Source: CAVSUZ01 sp963834715 (GTDB lineage Bacteria > Pseudomonadota > Alphaproteobacteria > Acetobacterales > Acetobacteraceae). Taken from it: a stretch of 64,000 nucleotides of DNA. Shown here piece after piece: positions 28,037-37,355 of the stretch. The position numbers were made by a program, and so were the translations under genes. The stretch covers positions 1 through 64,000 of the forward strand of contig CAWIDE010000022.1 in the NCBI GenBank assembly GCA_963834715.1. Reading direction: 5' to 3'. Under the pieces are notes generated by a model. It was given only the letters and a program-made list of their open reading frames with translations. It searched no databases and was not told the origin of the DNA. Each line of letters starts with the position of its first letter. Positions within the stretch are counted from its first letter, which is position 1.

Positions 28037-29793
28037 TATCCGTAGTAAGAGACTGGGTTGACGTTATAGTAGTATGGTTCAGAAGATACCACATTCGCTC
28101 CAGTGATGCCGACGAGTGTGGTCTGATTTCTGATGAGAACGAATTTCTGCGCTCCCACGTTGAACGGAACGCGAGTATGATTGAGCCCGGTGCCCAGGCT
28201 TACGCTCGTGACCCTACCACCCGAAGTCACCGTCATGGTAGCAGGTGCGGCCAGGATCGTGGTGATGTAAATATCGTCCAGAGTCGGGTTGAGCCCTTCC
28301 TGGTTCCAGCTTATGACTGTCCCCGCAGGAGCCCTCGAGGCCACCATCTTCGTCGACGCATTGCGATAGGAGACGTACATTGCGTCCGGCCGAGTTGGCT
28401 GAACACCAGTCTTGTACCACTGGATGAAGTACCTGTTTAGGTCTGTATAGGCCGCGTGCGTGAAGAGGTAATCACCAGTCACCTGCCAGGCGGGTTGGTT
28501 ATCTGCGGTAAGATCAACCTGACTCGCCGGTCCCATATATGATTCGGTGTAGTCATTCCAGGTAACGAGATAGACCATCGATGGCTTGATCTTGGTGATG
28601 ATATATTCCCAGATCGCCGAGAGACCCTCCCCGCCATTGAACTCCAACGATGCCATGATATCCCCAGACACCGCTTGGCCGGTGGAAAGGAACCGAATGG
28701 GGGCGTGCCATGATTCGACCGAGGCAGCAAAAGCGATGTTATTATGGGCTGCCACCGCAGCAAACGCATCATTGTTCTCGACGTATAGCGGCGGAACATA
28801 ATCACCCCAGGTTATTAATCCCTGGACGACACTGTTGAGCCACCCGGACGTTAACCATGCCTCGGTATTAGCGTACGATTGCGCTGACGAAATCGGATTG
28901 GCCGCCGTCCAGTTTGAAAATGTAGGCATAAAGAATGGGCTGAGGCCGGTTGACTTTATGCTGGCAGCCACCGCCGACCAAAATTGATCATCGGTGGAAC
29001 CTTTAGTGGTATCTAGACCAGAACTCCAGCCCGTAAATAAAGGCCGACCCTGGTAATGGAAATAATTCGGGTTGTTGCCGTATGCGGCCAGCATTTGCCC
29101 TGCGGCCGCAATGCATGCGTTGTCATAGCCGTAGCCTTGGCAGTCCAGATCGAAAAACAGCTTGAAGCCGGTGCCCAGTTCAGCAGCTGCTTGAAACATA
29201 TAACCTGCTAACTGCTGGAAATTGGCCCAACCGGCAGTGTCCGGACCCCAGCCTTCCTTATCCAGCGCGAAGCCGTCGACACCAACAGCTTGCGCCTGTT
29301 GAATCTCTCTTTTGTATCCAGCGACGTTGTTCCCATAAGCACCGAAGTCGGGTCGGTAGTTGGCAAACACCACGCGCTGCTGGACGCCCGCTCCGCTCGC
29401 TTCCACTGCAGTTGATGCTTCTGGGGCCAGAATACATGCCGCCAGAGACAGGAATGCCGTCAAGCCTAGCATTCGGGTTTTGTTGACTAAAGTGCGGTCT
29501 ATCTCGAGCCGGTTGCGGCGCACCTTGCGGCGGCGATCCATCAGGCGAATGACATTGGCGGATGGGTAATTTTTTGCTGCTGCCACGGATTTCCCGGCCT
29601 CCTGGGGCCCGGCGTCGTGTGCGACCTTTAAGGAATCAACCGAGAAGCAGTACACGTGCAGAGATGTTTTTGCAACCCAAAAGAGCATGAATTTATGCCA
29701 TACATCCTCGCTTGTGGGGAATTCTCCGAGCGCGCTGCTCATGTTCCACCTGCCGACGCTTGGCGTTGCGCACCCCTCTTTTAAATCAGCCAT
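28024..29793 (-). CDS. glycoside hydrolase family 71-like (alpha-1,3-glucanase)
   Basis: A protein of up to 589 residues with a GH71-like barrel: RVVFANYRPDFGAYGNNVAGY, GVDGFALDKEGWG (conserved Asp), LFFDLDCQGYGYDN, GLSPFFMPTFSNW and YLVTWNDYTESYMGP. A beta-rich C-terminal domain follows (about 150 residues). The start is uncertain: 29793 gives an unusual N-terminus, while ATG 29541 (MDRRRKVRRN) is followed by a hydrophobic signal-like LGLTAFLSLAACILA. It is probably exported and trims or degrades alpha-glucan. GH71 is best known from fungi. It faces the glycosyltransferases. Confidence 0.7.
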   Translation of the reverse strand: MADLKEGCATPSVGRWNMSSALGEFPTSEDVWHKFMLFWVAKTSLHVYCFSVDSLKVAHDAGPQEAGKSVAAAKNYPSANVIRLMDRRRKVRRNRLEIDRTLVNKTRMLGLTAFLSLAACILAPEASTAVEASGAGVQQRVVFANYRPDFGAYGNNVAGYKREIQQAQAVGVDGFALDKEGWGPDTAGWANFQQLAGYMFQAAAELGTGFKLFFDLDCQGYGYDNACIAAAGQMLAAYGNNPNYFHYQGRPLFTGWSSGLDTTKGSTDDQFWSAVAASIKSTGLSPFFMPTFSNWTAANPISSAQSYANTEAWLTSGWLNSVVQGLITWGDYVPPLYVENNDAFAAVAAHNNIAFAASVESWHAPIRFLSTGQAVSGDIMASLEFNGGEGLSAIWEYIITKIKPSMVYLVTWNDYTESYMGPASQVDLTADNQPAWQVTGDYLFTHAAYTDLNRYFIQWYKTGVQPTRPDAMYVSYRNASTKMVASRAPAGTVISWNQEGLNPTLDDIYITTILAAPATMTVTSGGRVTSVSLGTGLNHTRVPFNVGAQKFVLIRNQTTLVGITGANVVSSEPYYYNVNPVSYYGYYEP

Positions 29794-30370
29794 GTGCTAA
29801 GGCGAGCCTCGCGGTTAAACCCGCCTTCGACAGTGCCGTGTGCCAAGCGATTGAGACGCGGGAATTGGGGCTGCGGCGACGGTTTGGCTCTACATGTTCC
29901 AAATAGGCAATCAGTGATCCACGACTACCTGCACGGTTGGTGGCAGCGCGGCGCCTGTGGGCGCGCAGTGCGAGGTTAGCTGCAGGCTTGGGCGCCTTCG
30001 AGCAAGCTCGGTTCACCCGGTTTGATCCTGTGGTGTTTGTCCTCGCCTGAGCCTGATCTAAACTAAATATCATTATATCCGGGTTGGTGGTGAGATTGGT
30101 GCGCATGTGGACCGCTGTGACCTGCGCGCACGATGCTGCCAAGATTTCCACCTGCTCCAAGAACATCTATCTGCCAGTGAAGGTCACACAATCAGGACTC
30201 TCTCGCGGTTCGTCCGCACCGATTCGGCCCTGCGCGAGCCACTCACGCAGGCCAGGGTGGATTTCTCCCGCACCCTTCGTGTCGTAGGCTACAACGTCAT
30301 CCGCGTCCAAGACATCTCGCCACCGACCATTCGTTGCTTTGCTGAAGAAGCGTCGGGACCGGCGGCTATT
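29794..30370. other. spacer between GH71-like gene and IS3 remnant
   Basis: No complete gene is recognised. A plus-strand frame runs from 30107 into the transposase, but its first 88 codons do not resemble an IS3 N-terminus and are probably foreign flank. The other frames are incoherent. Confidence 0.35.
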
Positions 30371-31303
30371 ATGCGTGGCGGAAGCGGCAACCGCCGCAGC
30401 GGGCGGAGGTGGGACGCAGCGCTGACCGTGGAGATCCGAGCTGCACATGCGGCCTCGCGCGACACCTATGGGGTGCCGCGCATTCATGCCGAACTTGCCG
30501 CCAACGGTATCCACCTCGGCCGCAAGCGGGTCGCGCGGTTGATGTCGCAGGCTGGTCTTGCCGGTGTGAGCCGACGCCGGTTCGTCACCACCACGATCAA
30601 GGGCGATGGCGGCCGAGCACCCGATCTGGTCGAACACAACTTTATAGCCGAGGGGCTGGATCGGCTGTGGGTGGCCAATATGACTTATCTTCCGACATGG
30701 ACCGGCTTTCTTTACCTCGCCGTCGTGCTCGACGCCTTCAGCCGCCGTATCGTCGGCTGGTCGATGGCCACCACGCTCACCACCCAATTGGTGCTCGATG
30801 CGCTGAACATGGCGCTGGCAACGCGGCGGCCCCGAGGTGTGATCCATCACTCCGACCAGGGGTCGCAATACACCTCGATCGCGTTCGGGCATCGCTGTCG
30901 CGAGGCGGGTGTGCGTCCGTCGATGGGTTCCGTCGGCGATGCATACGACAACGCCATGTGCGAGAGCTCCTTCGCCACGCTCAAATGTGAGCTTCTCGCG
31001 CGGTGTCGCTTCACGACACAGGCCGAAGCACGACACGCGGTGTTCGCGTTCATCGAGGGGTTCTACAATCCGCGCCGCCGCCACTCCTCCATCGGGTATC
31101 TTTCACCAATCGATTACGAGCATCGCCACAAGACGGCGGCGTTGCTCCCGACCCGCGTCAGCCTGCCGTCGTGCTCGCGGCCGTCAAGGCCAAGCCTGCG
31201 GGCGGCCCCGAAAACGGGGCCGGCCTTGACCGCCGCTGCGCGCGACGGCCGCACCGGCGTGCGGGCCGGGACGAAAGAATGGCTCCGCCAGGGGCCGAAC
31301 TAA
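30371..31303 (+). pseudogene. IS3-family transposase OrfB, 5'-truncated
   Basis: The integrase core is clear: YGVPRIHAELAANGIHLGRK, then FLYLAVVLDAFSRRIVGWSM, VIHHSDQGSQYTSIAF and the final Glu block AMCESSFATLK, with FYNPRRRHSSIGYLSP. The first catalytic position reads WVANMTYLPT where the family has WVADITY, so Asp is replaced by Asn, which should abolish catalysis. orfA and the start of orfB are missing. An extra C-terminal tail rich in Arg and Pro follows. Confidence 0.8.
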
Positions 31304-31368
31304 AGAATGATCGCAAACAGGAGGACCAAATGCGGCGCCATCACACGCTCTGATCCCAAACTCTCACC

Positions 31369-31386
31369 TGTCCACGAAACCGGGGT
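31369..31386 (+). mobile_element. IS3 right-end inverted repeat
   Basis: TGTCCACGAAACCGGG is the mirror of the IS3 left ends at 22188-22241 and 46370-46504. It lies 66 bp after the OrfB stop, the expected place for the right end. Confidence 0.55.
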
Positions 31387-31399
31387 AGGTCCAGGGCAT

Positions 31400-31732
31400 C
31401 TATTTGCGAACTTCGATCCACGGTGCGGTTGGGCTGCCACCGTGGACTTTGGGTGAGCGCACCCATACCACCTTACCGTTTCGATAATGTCGAAAATGCC
31501 CCATGCGGTCGTGAGGGGCCTTTGGTGAACCGTCTCCCTTGATCCCAGGCTCTCCGGGGAGCGACCGCTTGCGGGGACGGTCGAGGTGCACGATCCGGTA
31601 AACAGGTTGCAGCGATAATTCGAGCCTACTCCGGCGTTGAATGATCTTACGGACCATTTCGCTGTCGTGCTCTTCCGGCTCCGCTCCGCCGTGGTCCATA
31701 AGTCGCCACAATAGTAAGACCGGTCCAGACAA
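31400..31732 (-). CDS. phage-type hypothetical protein (110 aa)
   Basis: A 110-residue basic protein whose C-terminus (RMGHFRHYRNGKVVWVRSPK) resembles a conserved tail of small alphaproteobacterial prophage and island proteins, usually R-GH-R--(R/S)GK-VWV. The N-terminal half is not recognised and may be partly out of frame. It starts about 600 bp left of the tRNA-Glu fragment. Function unknown. Confidence 0.4.
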   Translation of the reverse strand: MSGPVLLLWRLMDHGGAEPEEHDSEMVRKIIQRRSRLELSLQPVYRIVHLDRPRKRSLPGEPGIKGDGSPKAPHDRMGHFRHYRNGKVVWVRSPKVHGGSPTAPWIEVRK

Positions 31733-31964
31733 GAATTGGACGGCTGAACTCCTCGCCCCAATCCGCTAGTACTCAAAAGCCTTTCTGGGTGTCCCAGGGG
31801 ACCGGTCCCGAGCGACCAATCGCCTGATCCCCGCAGTTGCAGTGACACGGGATTAAACTGCCAGCCGCGTGTTCGGGGACTCCAAAACAGACTGAGCCCC
31901 AGAAGAACAGTCTCGTTCGCGCCAGGACCCGGACAACAGCAAATACACAATGAAGGCCGCCGGA
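31733..31964. other. no recognised gene
   Basis: Overlapping minus-strand frames only; nothing coherent is seen. Confidence 0.3.
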
Positions 31965-32066
31965 TCACTGAGCATGAGGATCTGGGCGGGGAATGGTAAG
32001 GGCGTGATCGGGATTTCCGATGCCGCGCTCATCCGACCAGGTGATGTCGGCGTATGCGCCACTCAT
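31965..32066 (-). CDS. possible 33-residue peptide, coupled to the gene upstream
   Basis: A short frame, MSGAYADITWSDERGIGNPD and a further 13 residues, starts at an ATG that overlaps the stop of the 62-codon frame upstream by 4 bp (ATGA). The polar composition and coupling argue weakly for a real gene or for the broken start of a longer one. Confidence 0.25.
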   Translation of the reverse strand: MSGAYADITWSDERGIGNPDHALTIPRPDPHAQ

Positions 32067-32251
32067 AGCTCAACATCCGTAGCGAACACCGGCCAGTCCC
32101 AGATGGCGTTGTAGGGTTGGACCCACTCTTGAAGTAGCTCCTCGCCTTTCTCAACCAAGCCAAGGCGTAACGCCTCGATCAGCGAAGCATAGGCTCCACG
32201 GTACGTGCGAGGCGGGGCATGTTGCCTCCCCCTGGTCGCGCCAGTGAACAT
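32063..32251 (-). CDS. small hypothetical protein (62 aa)
   Basis: The middle, YASLIEALRLGLVEKGEELL, and the Trp-rich end, YNAIWDWPVF, look like a genuine helical protein. No strong ribosome binding site precedes the ATG, and a later start is possible. It lies immediately left of the tRNA-Glu fragment. Function unknown. Confidence 0.35.
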   Translation of the reverse strand: MFTGATRGRQHAPPRTYRGAYASLIEALRLGLVEKGEELLQEWVQPYNAIWDWPVFATDVEL

Positions 32252-32334
32252 GGTAGGGGGCGTACGGGGTCAATAAGCTGGATAGTCGTTCTCTCAAGCC
32301 CCTGTAAAAGCCCACGTTTTCAAGGGAAGGTCGT

Positions 32335-32379
32335 TGGCGTCCCGTACGGGATTCGAACCCGTGTTGCCAACGTGAAAGG
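32335..32379 (-). other. tRNA-Glu 3'-half fragment, attachment site
   Basis: On the minus strand the sequence runs CTTTCAC (Glu anticodon TTC loop), GTTGG, then an intact T-arm ACGGG-TTCGAAT-CCCGT and an acceptor strand ending CGCCA. The bases before the loop do not pair with GTTGG, so the 5' half is absent and the gene is not functional. A tRNA 3' fragment beside a tyrosine integrase (32519) is the classic att repeat left by integration into a tRNA gene. By geometry, the intact tRNA-Glu should lie at the other end of the element, to the right, but none is seen in the window. Confidence 0.7.
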
Positions 32380-32518
32380 ATGACATCACGCGTCCCGAGG
32401 CATCCTGACGTGTCGCTTGTCTCTTTGAATGTCCGGGGGTTCCGTCCCCATCGATCCTATTGCGTTCCGTCCCGTGTATGCCGTATGAATGCCGTATACC
32501 GCTTGGGTGACGATCCCG

Positions 32519-33817
32519 ATGCCCCGCAAGGCCCGAGACGAGCGCCTGGACACACGGACCGCGCGCTTGAAACTGCCGGTTCGCCGCGAACCTTACTGGC
32601 GCTCCATCCAGGAGGGGCGAGCCATTGGCTATCGTCGCCTCCCGGGCGGCAAGGCGGGAACCTGGGTCGGGCGGCATTACGATCCCGATCTCGGGCGCCG
32701 CTACGAGGCTCTTGGCGTTGCGGATGACCGCTGCGAGGCGGATGGTCTCGCTACCCTAACGTTCGCGCAGGCCCAGGAGCGCGCTAACGAATGGTTCCGC
32801 GCGCTGGCGAGGCAAGGTGGCAAGACGGTTGAGCCGATCACTGTTGAGCAGGCGGCCGAGCACTATCTCAAGGATTATCGTGCCCGCGGCGGGAAGGCAT
32901 ACAGCTACTTCAAGACGACATTCGACGCGCATATCCTGCCGCAACTCGGCGATACGCTTCTGTCCAACCTGACCCCGGCCATCATCCGCGACTGGCACCG
33001 GAAACTCGCGACCACCCCGCCACGTTTACGCAGTTCGCCAAATGCGAGTAAGCCGCGGTATCGCGAACTAGTGCCCGATGATGCCGACGCCCATCGGGCG
33101 CGACGGGCGACGGCGAACGGCATTCTTACGATGCTCAAGGCTGCGCTCAATCTCGCCTATCGGGAGGGCCAGGTCGCCAGTGATGATGCGTGGCGCCGCG
33201 TGAAGCCCTTTCAGAAGGTAGGAGCGGCGCGAATTCGCTATCTGACCGATGATGAGGCAACCCGGCTGGTGAATGCCTGCCCGGTGGACTTGCGCGCACT
33301 GGTGGCGGGGGCGCTGTTAACTGGATGTCGGTATCAGGAGCTGGCTACCCTGCGGCCGATGGATGTGAATCTGGACGCAGGCGTAGTCACCATCCCGATG
33401 AGTAAAAGCGGCGCGGCGCGCACCGTTGTTCTTACGGAGGAGGCCCAGCGATTCTTTCAGCAGGTGATGGCCAGCAAGGCGCGGCATGCCTTGCTGTTTC
33501 CGCGTGCTGATGGCGACGTGTGGGGACGCGGCCATCAATTTCGGCCGCTGCGCGCAGCCTGCAAGGCCGCGAGACTTACCCCGGCCATCTCATTCCACAT
33601 CCTGCGCCACACTCACGCCAGCCGGCTCGCTATGGCGGGGGTGCCAATGGCGGTGATTGCAGAGCAGCTCGGCCATTCCGACGTGAAACTGACGGCGCGG
33701 CACTATGCGCACCTCAGCCCGGGCTATGTCGCTGACACGATCCGGGCTGCGTTCGGCAAGCTGGGCATCGTTCCGGAGTCGAACGTTACCGCGATGCGCC
33801 AGAACGCGTTAATATAA
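32519..33817 (+). CDS. tyrosine-type site-specific integrase
   Basis: A 432-residue phage-type recombinase. After an N-terminal arm-binding region come a SAM-like core-binding domain (VEQAAEHYLKDYRARGGKAY to RDWHRKLA) and a catalytic domain with Arg271 (TGCRYQEL), His360-x-x-Arg363 (FHILRHTHAS), His386 (QLGHSD) and the Tyr396 nucleophile (ARHYAHLS). ATG 32519 is preferred over 32489 because GGTGA lies upstream and the protein then begins MPRKARDERLD; either is possible. It should integrate the island at tRNA-Glu. Confidence 0.92.
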   Translation: MPRKARDERLDTRTARLKLPVRREPYWRSIQEGRAIGYRRLPGGKAGTWVGRHYDPDLGRRYEALGVADDRCEADGLATLTFAQAQERANEWFRALARQGGKTVEPITVEQAAEHYLKDYRARGGKAYSYFKTTFDAHILPQLGDTLLSNLTPAIIRDWHRKLATTPPRLRSSPNASKPRYRELVPDDADAHRARRATANGILTMLKAALNLAYREGQVASDDAWRRVKPFQKVGAARIRYLTDDEATRLVNACPVDLRALVAGALLTGCRYQELATLRPMDVNLDAGVVTIPMSKSGAARTVVLTEEAQRFFQQVMASKARHALLFPRADGDVWGRGHQFRPLRAACKAARLTPAISFHILRHTHASRLAMAGVPMAVIAEQLGHSDVKLTARHYAHLSPGYVADTIRAAFGKLGIVPESNVTAMRQNALI

Positions 33818-34152
33818 CCGAATGCGCGCCAGCCTCAACTTGATCCCGTTTGGCCGGTCGGCCACGCGCGTTGGCGCTAGCCTAGCACCTCACGCAGTCC
33901 GGCGTGGATTGGCGTGCAAATTTCACCCGCTGTTGGAGTGCGCCCCTTAGGGTGGAGGATCGGTAGCGGACCAGATGTCCACAGCCGGGGACGGGGAATG
34001 GCAGCCTACGACCACCCGAACATCCAGCTGGGTACCAGCGACCATGCCGGATTTTTGGGACAGTCCATCTTCTGGCAATCCAGTAGCGCCAGGGTGCCAG
34101 AATTCGGGGCTAGACCCCCCACTCCTTCCGTGTATGGAGGTTCGACGACGAT
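33818..34152. other. spacer between integrase and first cargo gene
   Basis: Contains a GGCCGGTCGGCC inverted repeat near 33850 but no coherent gene. It may carry the promoter of the gene at 34153 or recombination arm sites of the integrase. Confidence 0.35.
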
Positions 34153-35364
34153 ATGGGCTTCAATCTATTGCGCTTCCTGCGTCGTGTGCCTGGCGCTGCG
34201 TTGAGGGAGTACATGAGTGCCAAGCGTATTCCCGCGACCGAATCGATTGATTGGGGTGCTTCGTCTGGGGCGCTAGTACGCTCCGTCGTCGATGTGATTG
34301 ACACATTGGGGCCGAGCGAGCGTGACGAGATCACGGCCGACCTTGAACAGGTCGATAAGCTAAGCTCCGAAATTAGACAAATGACACTGCAATCCATCGT
34401 TGCCGCCGATCTGGACCTGCTCGGACGGCTTCGTTCCGCCGAAAGCAATGAGTTCGAGAGCAATTGCGGTTCTGTTACGAGACCGGGAAACGTTCGATCA
34501 CGCACTCGCACTGGCTTACGCACACGGCCTGCTCAATGGTCGGAGCTGGAGCGCCTTCGTTGTACCCAATGCTGCTGCCCCTTGTTCCGATCCGGAGGCT
34601 CTGAGGGCCTTCGAGAGTGCGGTATCGGGGGTGTTCTACAACTCGACGGCTCAGGACGTAGATTGAAGATCGACCCGTTTGAGTGGCCGATTCTCAACGG
34701 GGATGGCTGCGCCGACAGACGAAGTATCCACTTTTGCATGTATACCGAGGGCCTGGTGGAGACCCATCTAGAGTTCCAGGGCACTGAACCCACGCGGCGA
34801 ACAAGGCGTTTAGCACATGAAAGTGCAATCTCGTATGATCCAGAGCGAGGAAGGCTCGATGTCATCACGAGGGGCGGGAAGGCCGTCCGGGCCGAGATTG
34901 CCCGGTGCTTTGCACGGGATGTTCTGAACATCAGCGATTGTGTCCAGCCCATCTTCGCTCGGCGGTTCACTCTCAACAGGCTCAAACATCCATACGATTT
35001 CCCTTACGATGCGGCCGATGGAATCAAAACGGTCAAGGTTTTCCTTCTGCGCCTCGCGTCGCGAGCCAGCAGGAACGGCAGAATAACTCTTGAAGTGGAT
35101 CGGTCCGATAGAACCGACATTTACACGTGCTGTGCGGATTGGTTTGGCGATGCGGATCCCTTGCACCAGTTTGAATGGCAGGTCACACAAGCGAAGCTGC
35201 GAATCGTGTTTCAGCCTGAGCCTGGGCGAAAGCGGCAGAAGAACGTGACGATCGATTTGCGGGTACCGAATGGCTCCAATCTCAAGGAGCAGGTCCGCCA
35301 CCATCAGTTGGTATCGCAGAAGTATCTGGCTCGCTGGGGTTTGGTTATAGAGTCCGACGCTTAA
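34153..35364 (+). CDS. island cargo protein of unknown function, internally frameshifted twice
   Basis: The open frame is continuous for 403 residues, but its middle (about 34455-34660) is incoherent, Cys- and Arg-rich, while the next frame there reads AIAVLLRDRETFDHALALAY then GLLNGRSWSAFVVPNAAA and ALRAFESAVSGVFYNSTAQ. Two compensating indels are therefore likely. The N-terminus is helical; the C-terminal half (SIHFCMYTEGLVETHLEFQG, then RFTLNRLKHPYDFPYDAADG) looks beta-rich. No family is recognised. It forms a pair with the gene 19 bp downstream and sits in the usual cargo slot beside an integrase. Confidence 0.55.
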   Translation: MGFNLLRFLRRVPGAALREYMSAKRIPATESIDWGASSGALVRSVVDVIDTLGPSERDEITADLEQVDKLSSEIRQMTLQSIVAADLDLLGRLRSAESNEFESNCGSVTRPGNVRSRTRTGLRTRPAQWSELERLRCTQCCCPLFRSGGSEGLRECGIGGVLQLDGSGRRLKIDPFEWPILNGDGCADRRSIHFCMYTEGLVETHLEFQGTEPTRRTRRLAHESAISYDPERGRLDVITRGGKAVRAEIARCFARDVLNISDCVQPIFARRFTLNRLKHPYDFPYDAADGIKTVKVFLLRLASRASRNGRITLEVDRSDRTDIYTCCADWFGDADPLHQFEWQVTQAKLRIVFQPEPGRKRQKNVTIDLRVPNGSNLKEQVRHHQLVSQKYLARWGLVIESDA

Positions 35365-35383
35365 TCTTCAACCTCGGTGGTTC

Positions 35384-36264
35384 ATGGCAGACCTCGTTCA
35401 ACTGATTTGCGACCTTTACGAAGCGTCCGACGAAAATTTTCTCGTCAGTGCGATAGAAAATGAGTATGACCGGGAAGTGCAAATCCTTAGAGCATAGGCG
35501 CCATCCAGCCGGGACCGCTGGCAAACTCCATAACATGCCGTGCTTGTCACTCAGATCATGCGGCAGCGATAGAATTCGATCCGGTGGCCCGCCGCTATTT
35601 TCACTTTTGCCCAGAAGCAAGGATTGTGAAGATCGATGATGGCGATCTAGCCACCTATCAGCACCGGCCAGAATGGCTGGTGAACTGGCTCGCAACGGCT
35701 TTGCAAGTGCCATCACGTCTGCGCCAACGTGCTATTGTGCCTGATCGTGCCTGGTACCTCGGTGACGCAAGGTGCGGCGACACGCAGATAACTGTGGTAT
35801 TCGCGTGCCGCATACGCAGCCAAGCTGATCTGGATCAACTCGCATCGGCCCTGCACCCCATCCATCCGGCCGAGAAGGGTTTGGTCATAACAACGTCCCT
35901 TCACGTGGCCCGCCAAGTCCGGCTGCCCGGCGGGTACGAGCTGCTTCCGCTTCCGGAGATTGTCCGGGCCACCTCCGACGGTTTGGTACTCGACAGTCAG
36001 CGGCTGGGTTACTGGATCAGGGGCATGCCGCCAACGACGGCCAAGGGAGGAGCGAGCAGGACCGGACGGCCATCGCCAGAGTTGGTCATCAGGCAAATCT
36101 ACGACCTACGCCGCAGTCGCGGGCTGACTGTGCGCACCATTTCAGGCGAGGCCAAGGCGATACTCGCCGAATGGAAGGCATATGCGCCAGACCAAACGCC
36201 GCCGGACCACTCCACAGTGCGTCGCCATGTAACCCAACTCGCGAAATCGGCAGCACGTACATAA
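35384..36264 (+). pseudogene. island cargo protein with zinc-binding and HTH-like parts, frameshifted
   Basis: Starts MADLVQLICDLYEASDENFL and stops at 35500; restoring one base there leads into IGAIQPGPLANSITCRACHS then DHAAAIEFDPVARRYFHFCP and on to 36264, giving about 293 residues. CRACHSDH with the later FCPEA suggests a zinc site. The C-terminal segment (RQIYDLRRSRGLTVRTISGE to HSTVRRHVTQLAK) resembles an HTH. It follows the previous gene by 19 bp, so the two probably act together. Function unknown; defence or element control are both possible. Confidence 0.5.
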
Positions 36265-36428
36265 TCTGCTCAATAGTGCTCAAAAATGCGCAGCTTGTTT
36301 TGAGCAATATGCCTTCGGCAAGGGTGAAGTCCTAAAGTTGCTGGGAAAAGGGTTGGGGTGCACCGTCGCCTGATACGGCAAATCAACGAGGTCCGGTTTG
36401 GCCCCGGCCTCAGCGAAGGAGCACCCCG

Positions 36429-36935
36429 ATGGAGAGAATACCAGCAAGTGAGCGCACGCGCGAGCGGTTGAAGGCGTTGATGAGCGGCGAGCAGGAAGTG
36501 GCCGATAGCCGCTCGGAGCTGGTGCGGCTGGCGGCGCGACTGATCATCGAAGAGGCGCTGGAAGGCGAGGCCTCGGATGCATTGGGACGCGGCTATTACG
36601 CGCGTGGTGCGGTCTCTGGCCGGGGTTACCGGAACGGCTATCGGACGGGGCGGCTGAAGAGCGCGGAGGGATTGATTGACTATAGCGCGCCGCAGATTGC
36701 CGAGCGCACGGAGCCGTTCGGCTCGCGGATCCGGCAGATTCTGCGCGGCCGGACGGAAGAGCTGGAGGATCTGGCGGTGGAGATGTATGCGCGCGGGCTT
36801 TCCACCCGTGACATCGAGGCCCTGTTCGCCGACGAGAGCGGGAACTCGCTGTTGAGCCGCACGGCAGTGAGTGAGATCACTGAGCGGCTGTGGGCGGAAT
36901 ATGAAAGCTTCGCCAGCCGGGATCTCTCCGAATTC
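36429..36935 (+). pseudogene. IS256-family transposase, fragment 1 of 3
   Basis: Encodes the N-terminal domain: SELVRLAARLIIEEALEGEA, YRNGYRTGRLKSAEG and GLSTRDIEALFADESG, ending DLSEF exactly at the 8-bp target duplication of the IS66 insertion. The open frame runs on into IS66 DNA to 37217, but that part is not transposase. Fragment 2 resumes with DLLYLFVDG at 39879. Confidence 0.9.
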
Positions 36936-37025
36936 GTAAGCGTTGCGGCGAGACCCTGCCCGATTTTCCTTGACGGCAGCCGTGCGGCGTATCAGAGGCC
37001 GGCCCATCCTCTGTGCTGGGGTGGA

Positions 37026-37355
37026 TTACGCCGGCTGCCGCTGGATGCGTTTCACGCGGTGCTTCTGGTAGGCGATAATCTCACGGGCGAGAGGCAGACG
37101 AGCATCGAAACGCAGGTGCGTGATGGAGACAAACGCGGCGTTCTTGGCCTCGTCTCCAAAATCGAGGCGGCACACAATGCCTCCCTCGTCACCGGCGTAG
37201 CTGATCCAGGTGATTGAGCAGGCGGCGGAGGTTTGGCTCGCAGCGTTCTTCGCGACGAGAGCGGCGAGCAGCTCGGGTGTGGGGCGCGCGGGCAGTGGCA
37301 GAGCCTGTTGCAGCTTCCCCATCAGGCGGTCAACCTGGGTTGGATTATCGATCAT
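37026..37355 (-). CDS. IS66-associated accessory protein
   Basis: A 109-residue protein (MIDNPTQVDRLMGKLQQALP, then ISYAGDEGGIVCRLDFGDE and FVSITHLRFDARLPLAREII) of the type that often follows tnpC in alphaproteobacterial IS66 elements. It overlaps tnpC by 4 bp (ATGA). Its biochemical role in transposition is unknown. Confidence 0.7.
   Translation of the reverse strand: MIDNPTQVDRLMGKLQQALPLPARPTPELLAALVAKNAASQTSAACSITWISYAGDEGGIVCRLDFGDEAKNAAFVSITHLRFDARLPLAREIIAYQKHRVKRIQRQPA

Noticed and set aside
32335..32410. Complete tRNA-Glu gene
   Set aside because: The bases 5' of the anticodon loop do not pair with GTTGG and no D-arm or 5' acceptor strand follows, so only the 3' half exists.
36936..37217. 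C-terminal extension of the IS256 transposase
   Set aside because: The frame stays open after the IS66 insertion point but the residues are IS66 DNA, not transposase; the true continuation is at 39879.
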